64,000 nucleotides of DNA. Origin: Halorussus halobius (GTDB taxonomy: Archaea > Halobacteriota > Halobacteria > Halobacteriales > Haladaptataceae). Shown here piece by piece: positions 8,175-14,930 of the stretch (position 1 is its first letter; every line of letters begins with the position of its first letter). The notes beneath the pieces were generated by a model, which saw only the letters and a list, made by a program, of their open reading frames with translations, had not been told where the DNA came from and made no database searches. The position numbers were made by a program, and so were the translations under genes. The stretch is taken from NCBI RefSeq assembly GCF_004765805.1, contig NZ_ML219773.1:186001-250000 (forward strand), written 5' to 3'.

Positions 8175-8323
8175 CTACTCGAACTCCTGTCGACCACCTT
8201 TTTCCGCTCGCTCACTTCGTTCGCTCGCGCAAAATCCGCACCGGGAGAGCTTGCCTCTCCCGAGCCCTCGTGAGCGAAGCGAACGAGGAGACCAAAAAGA
8301 CCGCAGGTCCTTACTCGAACTCC
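8175..8323. repeat. Inverted-repeat segment bounded by 13-base duplication of the etfA end
   Basis: The sequence TACTCGAACTCCT occurs at 8176-8188 and again at 8312-8324, where it encodes the end of EtfA. Between them are a perfect hairpin (CGGGAGAG-CTTGC-CTCTCCCG, 8242-8262) flanked by opposed quasi-palindromes built from GAGCGAA/TTCGCTC units, and outer runs of T and A (CCTTTTTCC and CCAAAAAGA). It lies between etfA and the protease gene. It may be a terminator or a remnant of a small mobile repeat. Confidence 0.45.
8294..8298 (-). terminator. T-run terminator after etfA
   Basis: On the minus strand five T residues (GGTCTTTTTGG) follow the etfA stop codon by about a dozen bases. U-rich tracts of this kind end many archaeal transcripts. 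The adjacent inverted repeats may assist. Confidence 0.4.
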
Positions 8324-9261
8324 TCGATGAGTGCCGGAACCACGTCGAACAGGTCGCCGACGATGCCGTAGTCCGCGATGTCGAAGATGGGCGCGTTCGG
8401 GTCGGTGTTGACCGCGATGATGGTGTCGGCACCCTTCATCCCGGCGACGTGCTGGACCGCGCCCGAGATGCCGATAGCCAGGTAGACGTCGGGGGTGACG
8501 ACCTTGCCCGACTGGCCGACCTGCCGGTTCTTGGGGAGCCAGCCGTTGTCCACGATGGGCCGCGAGGACGCCAGCGTGGCACCGGTCGCCTCCACGAGGT
8601 CCTCGATGAGCGGGAGGTTGTCCTCCTCCTCGATGCCCCGGCCGATGGAGACGATGAACTCGGCTTCGCTGATGTCGACGTCCCCGCCGGCGACCTCTTC
8701 GAAGCCGGTGACCGTCGCGCCGGCGTCGGTGTCGACGTCGACGTCGGCCGCTGCGATTTCGGCGTCGCCGACGCCCTCGGCGGCGGGCCACTCCCCGCCC
8801 CGAACCGTGACCGCCTGCTGGTCGCCCGCGACCTCGACCGTGGTCTCGACCTTCGAGCCGTACATCTCGCGGGTGACCGTCAGGCCGCCGTCGTAGTCGA
8901 GCGCCACCGCGTCGGTCACCAGCGGGAGGTCGAGGGCGTTGGCGACTGCGGGCGCGTAGTCGAGGCCGTTGACGCTGTTGGGCAACACCAGCACCTCGGG
9001 GTCGAGGTCGGCGTGGAGCGCCTCGATTGCCTGGGCGTACACGTCGTGGTCGAACTCCTCGCCGTCCGCGACCGTGTGGATGGCGTCGACGCCGTCGCGG
9101 TTCAACTGGTCCGCGAACGTCTCGACGTCGCCGCTTATCACGGCGACGTGGAGGTCGCCGCCGGTCGCGTCCGCGAGCTGTCGCCCGGCGGTCAGGAGTT
9201 CGTAGCTCACGTCCCGGAGTTCGCCCCGGCGATGTTCGGCGGCGACCAGAACGTCACTCAT
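8311..9261 (-). CDS. etfA: Electron transfer flavoprotein alpha subunit
   Basis: A 316-aa FixB/EtfA protein carrying the FAD-binding C-terminal domain (SGKVVTPDVYLAIGISGAVQ, then HVAGMKGADTIIAVNTD). With EtfB it accepts electrons from acyl-CoA or other flavin dehydrogenases and passes them towards quinone. Its ATG overlaps the last four bases of etfB, so the two are translationally coupled. No partner dehydrogenase or FixC/FixX gene lies next to the pair. The length and motifs are normal. Confidence 0.95.
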   Translation of the reverse strand: MSDVLVAAEHRRGELRDVSYELLTAGRQLADATGGDLHVAVISGDVETFADQLNRDGVDAIHTVADGEEFDHDVYAQAIEALHADLDPEVLVLPNSVNGLDYAPAVANALDLPLVTDAVALDYDGGLTVTREMYGSKVETTVEVAGDQQAVTVRGGEWPAAEGVGDAEIAAADVDVDTDAGATVTGFEEVAGGDVDISEAEFIVSIGRGIEEEDNLPLIEDLVEATGATLASSRPIVDNGWLPKNRQVGQSGKVVTPDVYLAIGISGAVQHVAGMKGADTIIAVNTDPNAPIFDIADYGIVGDLFDVVPALIEEFE

Positions 9262-10049
9262 TGTGCCACCCCCTTCTCGCGGAGGAGCTCGGCCAGTTTC
9301 CCGGCCGTCTCGCCCGCGTCACCCTCGAATATCTCGGCGTCGCTCTCGCTCTCGGGCTCGTACATCGAGGTCAACTCGAGGTCGCTCTCGACCGCGTCGG
9401 CGTCGAGACCGAGGTCGGCGAGGCTCTTGGGCGCGATTTCCTTGCTCTGGGCCTGCCGGATGCCACGGAGGCTGGCGTACCGGGGCTCGTTGATGCCGGT
9501 CTGGATGGTCAACACCGCCGGCAGCGGGACGTCGGTCAGCTCCTCGACGCCGCCCTCCAGTTCGCGGTGGACGTGCGCGACGCCCTCGTCGTGGTCGTAG
9601 TCGAGCGCGTTGACGACCGCGCCCCACTGGAAGCCGAGTTCGTCGGCCAGCGAGACGCCGGTCGCGCCGAAGTTGTCGTCGCCCGACTGGACGCCGGTCA
9701 GCACGAGGTCGGGGTCCTCCTCCTCGACGACCGCCGCCAGCAGGTCGGTCTTGGTCTCGACGTCGAGCAGGTCGACGTCTTCGAGGGCGTCGTCCCACAC
9801 GCGGACCGCGCGGTCGGCTCCCTTCGCCAGCGCCATCCGGATGGTCTCCTCGGAGCGCTCCGGACCGACGCTGACGGCCACCACCTCCTCGGCCGGGCCG
9901 TCCTCCTTCAGTTGGACGGCCTCCTCGACCGCGTAGTCGTCCCACTCGTTCAGGTCGTATTCGAGGTAGCGCTCGCCTACCTCGGTCCCCTCTATCTCGA
10001 AGTCGTCGGCGACTTCGGCGACTTCTTTCACGGTCACCAGGACCTTCAT
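9258..10049 (-). CDS. etfB: Electron transfer flavoprotein beta subunit
   Basis: A 263-aa FixA/EtfB protein, the AMP-binding partner of EtfA. It begins MKVLVTVKEVAEV and contains the typical RMALAKGADRAVRVWDD and GVQSGDDNFGATG segments. It is the first gene of the etfBA operon. The promoter region holds a perfect palindrome GTAAACGTTTAC at 10074-10085, about 25-35 bases before the ATG, overlapping the TATA position, so the mRNA is probably leaderless and possibly controlled there. Confidence 0.95.
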   Translation of the reverse strand: MKVLVTVKEVAEVADDFEIEGTEVGERYLEYDLNEWDDYAVEEAVQLKEDGPAEEVVAVSVGPERSEETIRMALAKGADRAVRVWDDALEDVDLLDVETKTDLLAAVVEEEDPDLVLTGVQSGDDNFGATGVSLADELGFQWGAVVNALDYDHDEGVAHVHRELEGGVEELTDVPLPAVLTIQTGINEPRYASLRGIRQAQSKEIAPKSLADLGLDADAVESDLELTSMYEPESESDAEIFEGDAGETAGKLAELLREKGVAQ

Positions 10050-10073
10050 GGACGAACCGTTGGCGTCTCGGAG

Positions 10074-10085
10074 GTAAACGTTTAC
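10074..10085. promoter_or_regulatory. GTAAACGTTTAC palindrome at etfBA promoter
   Basis: A perfect 12-base palindrome located where the TATA box of etfB is expected (25-36 bases before the ATG at 10049). It may be both the core promoter and an operator. The bound factor is unknown. Confidence 0.45.
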
Positions 10086-10160
10086 GAAACGCGCGACCCG
10101 GTGTCGGCGGTTTCTCGGCTGCGGCCCGGGACGCGCTCGCGATGGGTTCGACCCCGGCGG

Positions 10161-11360
10161 TCAGTCCAGGTCGGTCACGTCCTCGTCGGGGAGCGTGATG
10201 AGGTTCTCGCGACCGATGCGGAGCTTGTTCACCTCGTCGTCGTCGTCCATCGCCGAGAGGAGCTGGGACACCTTCGCGTTCGACCAGTTGGTCTCCCGAA
10301 CGATGTCGGCCTGCTTCATCCGTCCGTCGTTGTCCCGGAGCAGGCGCAGGACGCGCTCCTCGTCGCTCAGCAGTTCGGTCGGTGGCCGGTCCCCGCCGTC
10401 GTCGGGCTCGTCGTCCCCGTCGTCCGGCGCGGGCTCGTCGGGGTCGGTCCCGGACGTGGCGGGCGACCGCGACTCGCCGGCGTCGTCGGCCGCTTCGACG
10501 TCCGCCTCTGGACCTTGCCGCTGGGAGATGGCGTACGCGCCGAAGCCGAGCCCGAAGACGACCACCACGACGACGAGGCCGGGTCCGCCCGCGAGCGGGA
10601 AGTCCCCGGTCGCGGTCGTCGTCGGGTTGCCGGTCGTGGTGGCCGTCCGCTTGGGCGCGTAGGTGATGGCGAAGTCGCCGTCGTCGAACGTCCACGGCCC
10701 GTCGAAGGCGATTCGGGTGCCGTTGGGCCCGACGCTCGAACTCGCGACGTAGTAGCCGGTCGGTCCCTCGACGGTCAGCGACTGGTCCTCGGCCAGCGCC
10801 GGGAGCCAGGTGTCCGACCCGGCCCAGAACGCGTCGCCGACGACGAGTCGATTGCCGTCGACGGCGGTGAAGTTCGTCCACGTGAACGACAGCGAGAGGA
10901 CGCCCACGGTCTCGTTCTCGCCGAGACTGCTGGTGCGCGAGACGTCTTCGAGCGCCATCTCCCGGTCGACGTCGGTCGCGGCGCGGTCGAGGACGCGCTC
11001 GAAGGTGTCCCGTGTGAATCCGACGTTGGCGTTGCCGCCCTTGTACTCCTGTGCCAACTCGCGGAACGCGGCCGTCTCGTTCCCGTCCTCGAGGGCGAAC
11101 CGGGCCGTGACGTTCCACCGGGCGTCGCCGTTCTCGCGGACCGTGACGTACATCTCAGTGGCGTCGCGCCCGGAGACGTTGGCCGACGAATTGATGGCCG
11201 ACGCGCCCGCGAGGCTATCGGCCGTCTCCGGGGCGGCGAACGCGGGGTCTTGGGGGGCAGTGGCGGAGCGCGCCGGGTCGGCGGCGACGTGGCTCGCGCC
11301 GACTCCGACGGCACTCACGACGAGGAGGACGCCGACGAGCAGGGCGGCAGATGACCGCAT
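10161..11360 (-). CDS. Membrane protein with C-terminal winged-helix domain
   Basis: A 399-aa protein: signal peptide (MRSSAALLVGVLLVVSAVGV), a large extracytoplasmic region (about 30-240), one membrane helix (LAGGPGLVVVVVVFGLGFGA), an acidic linker rich in D, E and P, and a C-terminal winged HTH (about 330-395: RVLRLLRDNDGRMKQADIV, NWSNAKVSQLLSAM). The layout suggests an outside sensor linked to a DNA-binding domain, as in haloarchaeal DUF7343/DUF7345-type proteins (names from memory). ATG 11360 is preferred over 11399 because the TATA-like AAGTATTTTCTTG lies about 28 bases upstream and the signal peptide starts there. Confidence 0.75.
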   Translation of the reverse strand: MRSSAALLVGVLLVVSAVGVGASHVAADPARSATAPQDPAFAAPETADSLAGASAINSSANVSGRDATEMYVTVRENGDARWNVTARFALEDGNETAAFRELAQEYKGGNANVGFTRDTFERVLDRAATDVDREMALEDVSRTSSLGENETVGVLSLSFTWTNFTAVDGNRLVVGDAFWAGSDTWLPALAEDQSLTVEGPTGYYVASSSVGPNGTRIAFDGPWTFDDGDFAITYAPKRTATTTGNPTTTATGDFPLAGGPGLVVVVVVFGLGFGAYAISQRQGPEADVEAADDAGESRSPATSGTDPDEPAPDDGDDEPDDGGDRPPTELLSDEERVLRLLRDNDGRMKQADIVRETNWSNAKVSQLLSAMDDDDEVNKLRIGRENLITLPDEDVTDLD

Positions 11361-11515
11361 ACCATCGCGTGAATCCGCCGACAAGAAAATACTTTCCATC
11401 CGGAGATAAAACGTCAGGTCGTTCCGTAAAACGTCTCGGCCGCTCTCGGTTGCTCCCCGCGCGTTTCACAGTTCCGTGCATATTTTTATGGGTGGTGTTC
11501 GTGCGTCCACACGAA

Positions 11516-12787
11516 ATGCGACCGAGCCCCGTTATGCTGGCGTTACTGCTCGCCCTCTCCCCCGGCGCAGTCGCGTTCCAGGCGTCCGCACCGATCGCAC
11601 ACGCCCAGTCCGGGACCGACGCGGCTGTGGCGCAGTCCGAGACCGACGCTCTCGCCGCACAGAACGGACCGCTCCAGTCGGGCGCGGACGGGAACGTGAC
11701 GAACGACACGACCGGCGTGATGACGCTGGGTACGGCTCCGACTCGAACGGCGTTCGACCGGCCGTCGCTCGCGCTCGGCAGTTCGCTCGCCACCGATTAC
11801 GACGGATTCCAGACGCAACTCGGCGTCAACACGCTCGACCAGCAGCTGTCGGCCGCAGGAAGCGACGAGGAACAACGACGGATTCTGAACCGGTATCAGT
11901 ATCGCATCGATAACCGAATCATCTCGCTGGAGGCCAGGGAAGGGCAAGCGACCCAGTCGTTCGTGAACGGCACGCTCTCGAAGAGCGAGTACCTCCGGAC
12001 GCTCGGCCAGATCGACCTGGCGGCCGCCGAGACGCGACAACAGATAAACGCGCTAGAAGAGCGCACGGACGAAGCCAACTTCGGGTTCGACGCGAGGTCT
12101 ATGGAAGCGAAACTGGCGTCGCTGGAAGGTCCCGTCCGAAACCACGTCGGTACCGTCGTCGACGGGTCCGACGCGAGTACCCGAATCTACGTCGAGGCCG
12201 GCGACAACGGCGTCATCCTGTCTATGATCGACGACGGTCAGTACGTTCGGGAAGTGTCCAGAACCGATAATCGCAACCCCGGCGAGACGGGCTCGATGTC
12301 CTTCGAGGAGGCCGAAAACGAGATTATCGGGCCACAGTTCCCGTGGGTGATGGACATCGACAACATCAACGGCGGGGAACAGCGTCAGTACTCGTCGCTG
12401 AGCGTCCTGCGGTTCATCTACTTCCACCAGCACGGTCAGTTCACGGCGTACCTCGACACGAGTACCGAGCAGATTTACCGGACGATTCAGCGCAAGCACC
12501 TCGCCGAGGAGGACTCGGTTCCGCCGGGTCCGGGCGTGGTCGAGTCCTCGACCGACCTCAGGCTCGCCGTCAATCGGACGTACGCCGGCGGACCGCTCCG
12601 GGTGAGGCTCACGAACGAGACGGGTGCCCCGGTCGAAAGCGAGATCACGGTCGACGGCGAGCCCGTGGGCCGGACCAGCGACAACGGCGTCCTCTGGACG
12701 CTCGGACCGGCCGAGCAGTTCACCGTCGGCGCGACGCACGACGGCCGGTCGGTCAACGTGACGACGACGCCGGTCGACCCGCGGTAG
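11516..12787 (+). CDS. Secreted protein of unknown function
   Basis: A 423-aa protein with an N-terminal signal peptide (MLALLLALSPGAVAFQASA), a central helical region (about residues 100-220, rich in L, E, R and Q and probably partly coiled coil), a YxxA-like globular part, and a C-terminal beta domain (about 345-423, GGPLRVRLTNETGAPVESEI) resembling carboxypeptidase-regulatory or Ig-like folds. There is no membrane anchor at the C-terminus. The TATA element CATATTTTTATG (11479-11490) lies about 30 bases before ATG 11516, so the transcript is probably nearly leaderless. I do not recognise a function. Confidence 0.7.
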   Translation: MRPSPVMLALLLALSPGAVAFQASAPIAHAQSGTDAAVAQSETDALAAQNGPLQSGADGNVTNDTTGVMTLGTAPTRTAFDRPSLALGSSLATDYDGFQTQLGVNTLDQQLSAAGSDEEQRRILNRYQYRIDNRIISLEAREGQATQSFVNGTLSKSEYLRTLGQIDLAAAETRQQINALEERTDEANFGFDARSMEAKLASLEGPVRNHVGTVVDGSDASTRIYVEAGDNGVILSMIDDGQYVREVSRTDNRNPGETGSMSFEEAENEIIGPQFPWVMDIDNINGGEQRQYSSLSVLRFIYFHQHGQFTAYLDTSTEQIYRTIQRKHLAEEDSVPPGPGVVESSTDLRLAVNRTYAGGPLRVRLTNETGAPVESEITVDGEPVGRTSDNGVLWTLGPAEQFTVGATHDGRSVNVTTTPVDPR

Positions 12788-12874
12788 GTCGAGTCGCGCC
12801 GACCGAGTTCCACCACACGCCCTCCCGGCAGCCCGACCCAAGATTCAAGGCCGAAGGCGGGACGAACCGTCCCC

Positions 12875-13336
12875 ATGTCGGACCGCTCGCTCTCCCCGGT
12901 CCTGGGGGTCGTCCTCCTGGTCGCGATCACCGCGACGCTCGCCGGCGTGGTCGGCAGCGTGGCGCTCGGCACCGACGTCCCGACGGACTCGACCACGGCC
13001 GCGCTCGACCTCCGGACGGACGCCGACGCGAACCGGGTGACCCTCGTCCACCGGGGCGGCGAGGCGCTCGACGTGACCGACCTGACTGTCCGCATCGCGG
13101 TCGACGGACGGGCGCTCGACGCCCAGCCGCCGGTGCCGTTCTTCTCGGCCCCGGGCTTCCGACCCGGGCCGACCGGTCCGTTCAACTCCGCGACCGACCG
13201 GGAGTGGACGGCGGGCGAGCGCGCGAGCGTTCGCCTCGCGCAGACGAACGACCCGCTCATCGCGCCCGGCGCGTCGGTTTCGGTGACGCTCTCGGCGGAC
13301 GGACGGGTTCTCGCGGAACTCGATGCGACGGCGTGA
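12875..13336 (+). CDS. Type IV pilin-like protein
   Basis: A 153-aa protein with an archaeal class III signal: a short charged start (MSDRSLSP) followed by a hydrophobic segment (VLGVVLLVAITATLAGVVGS). This is the pattern cut by prepilin peptidase PibD in haloarchaeal 'archaellin/type IV pilin N-terminal domain' proteins. The rest is a beta-rich head of low conservation. It probably forms or modifies adhesion pili or a surface filament. The final 20 bases of the gene are duplicated just after the stop codon. Confidence 0.85.
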   Translation: MSDRSLSPVLGVVLLVAITATLAGVVGSVALGTDVPTDSTTAALDLRTDADANRVTLVHRGGEALDVTDLTVRIAVDGRALDAQPPVPFFSAPGFRPGPTGPFNSATDREWTAGERASVRLAQTNDPLIAPGASVSVTLSADGRVLAELDATA

Positions 13337-13360
13337 GCACAACTCGATGCGACGGCGTGA
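13317..13360 (+). repeat. Tandem duplication of the pilin gene 3' end
   Basis: AACTCGATGCGACGGCGTGA occurs at 13317-13336, where it encodes the last residues and stop codon, and again at 13341-13360, with four bases between. The period is 24 bases. It looks like a recent slippage or recombination duplication at the gene end. Confidence 0.75.
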
Positions 13361-13756
13361 AGTAGTTCGGGCGCGCGCTGGCGCGACCCTCGTGGTCGCG
13401 CCACAGCGTGCGAGGGACGACCGAACGAAGTGAGGGCGGAGGCTGGGGAGGTGTGAGGGCCGCGGTCGCGGTGCGGGTGCAGTGTGGGGCGGTACGGATG
13501 CAGTGTGGGTGAGCGCGTAGGGCGGTCCGGATGCAGTGGGTCTCCCAGAGGCATCGGCGGTAGCTGTCGCCGCGTCCGGAAGTCCTTGCCGCACTAACTG
13601 ACAAGACCGAACGTCGTTCCTCGATTTTCGGACTCGATTCGGGAGACGAGTGAGTCCTTCCAGGGATCGCTACCACGCCGGTCGTCGTGGAACGTGAATC
13701 CGACGGCAACTAGCTACTGCCGACGCCTGTGAGAGACCGCACGGCACCGCACCGCG
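13361..13756. other. Non-coding region with hairpin and short direct repeats
   Basis: No convincing gene is seen in these 396 bases. A perfect stem-loop (TGGCGCGACC, loop CTCGT, GGTCGCGCCA) lies at 13379-13403. Three imperfect copies of a GGRTGCAGTG(TG)GG unit lie between about 13472 and 13541, two preceded by GCGGTMC. A 150-codon frame on the minus strand across this region (13257-13709) repeats HCIRTA-like units only because of these DNA repeats and is not credible. Confidence 0.5.
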
Positions 13757-14380
13757 CTACTCCTCGGGCGCTCGCGCGACCGTGGTGATGGCGACCTCCG
13801 GGTTGTACGACGGTCCCATCGCGCGGTGTTCGATGTCGACGTATCCGGCCTCCCGGAACATCCGGTCGGCCTCCTCGCGGTCGTAGAACAGCATGATGGC
13901 GTCGGCGAGCTTGCCCAGTAGCGTCGAGTCGGGGTCGTTCGGACCGACGACGAGCACCTGTCCGCCGGGCTCGACCACGCGGCGCATGTCCCGGAGCGTC
14001 GCGACCGGGTCGGGCCAGTACTCGATGGACCCCGACGACCACACCGCGTCGAAGCTGTCGTCGGCGAACGGCAGGCGCTCGGCGTCGCCGCGATAGAAGC
14101 TCACGGGGTCGTGCTTGCCGAGCTTGTCCCACGCTTTCTCCAGCTGGTGGACGCTCTGGTCGAGACCGTGGACGTTCCGGGTCTGCTCCAGCAGCGCCTC
14201 GGTACCGAACCCGGTGCCACACCCGACGTCGAGCACCCGGTCGCCCTCGTCGATGTCGAGCATCTCGACCGCCTCGTCCCGCATCTCCTCGTTCCAGATG
14301 AACGGGTTGATAGTGTCGTACACCGTCGAGAGGTACTTGTAGAACACCCGCGCTCGGCGCTTGTCTTCGAGGATACCCAT
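13757..14380 (-). CDS. Class I SAM methyltransferase, VTE3/MPBQ-methyltransferase-like
   Basis: A 207-aa methyltransferase with SAM motif I VLDVGCGTG, then GLDQSVHQLEKA, GDAERLPFADDSFDAVWSSG and SIEYWPDP. The SIEYWPDP, LDQS-HQL and MLF-x-EE segments recall plant MPBQ/MSBQ methyltransferase (VTE3), which methylates prenylquinone rings. A role in methylating menaquinone or another lipid quinone is therefore inferred. ATG 14380 was chosen because a TATA-like AGGATTATTTGG lies about 28 bases upstream and the long upstream frame has no coding character. The gene diverges from the ATP synthase operon. Confidence 0.8.
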   Translation of the reverse strand: MGILEDKRRARVFYKYLSTVYDTINPFIWNEEMRDEAVEMLDIDEGDRVLDVGCGTGFGTEALLEQTRNVHGLDQSVHQLEKAWDKLGKHDPVSFYRGDAERLPFADDSFDAVWSSGSIEYWPDPVATLRDMRRVVEPGGQVLVVGPNDPDSTLLGKLADAIMLFYDREEADRMFREAGYVDIEHRAMGPSYNPEVAITTVARAPEE

Positions 14381-14560
14381 CGCCGGGAGTTCGGCCCGCT
14401 GACCAAATAATCCTGCTGTTCCGTCCTGAGCCGCGGCGTCGACACGCCCGACGAGTCCGGGACTCGATAGTCCCCCGACCGGACCGTCAGGTCTGGGACC
14501 CCGTGGGCGAGTGGCTTGTGAACGAGAGGCACGGAATTGCGCGGACGAGAGTTCGCAAGT

Positions 14561-14570
14561 AGTATATACG
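14561..14570 (+). promoter_or_regulatory. TATA box of the ATP synthase operon
   Basis: AGTATATACG lies 28-37 bases before the atpH start at 14598, predicting a transcript start around 14588 and a leader of about ten bases. It is flanked by GCGCTTGCGC and other TTGCGC repeats. Confidence 0.6.
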
Positions 14571-14597
14571 CGCTTGCGCAACTTTCGCGTGATTAGT

Positions 14598-14930
14598 ATG
14601 CCGAGGCCAGAGGTTCTCGACCGAATCAAGGAGGCCGAGCAGGAGGCCGACGACATCGTCGCCGAGGCCGAGGAGGAGCGCGACCAGCGCATCGCCGAGG
14701 CCCGCGAGGAGGCCGAAGAGATACGCCGAGAGGCCGAGGCGGAGGCGTCCGAGCGCCACGAGGAGCGGCTCGCCGAGGCCCGCGAGGAGATCGAGGGCGA
14801 GCGCGAGGAACTCCTCGAGGAGGGCGACGCCGAGCGCGAGGAACTCGCCTCCCAGGCCCGCGAGAACGAGGACGGGGTGGTCGAACACGTCGTGGACCTG
14901 TTCGAGGAGGCGGTGCATGCTCAGACCTGA
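14598..14930 (+). CDS. atpH: A-type ATP synthase subunit H
   Basis: A 110-aa subunit AhaH, almost entirely a charged coiled coil (heptads rich in A, E and R from residue 5 to 100). In the A-ATPase it pairs with subunit E to form the peripheral stalk that holds the catalytic head against rotation. It is the first gene of the operon and its 3' end overlaps atpI by 14 bases. ATG 14598 is the only start matching the promoter at 14561. Confidence 0.9.
   Translation: MPRPEVLDRIKEAEQEADDIVAEAEEERDQRIAEAREEAEEIRREAEAEASERHEERLAEAREEIEGEREELLEEGDAEREELASQARENEDGVVEHVVDLFEEAVHAQT

Noticed and set aside
13257-13709. 150-codon minus-strand frame with HCIRTA-like repeats
   Set aside because: The protein repeats arise from DNA direct repeats, the frame runs into the pilin gene, and composition is not haloarchaeal.
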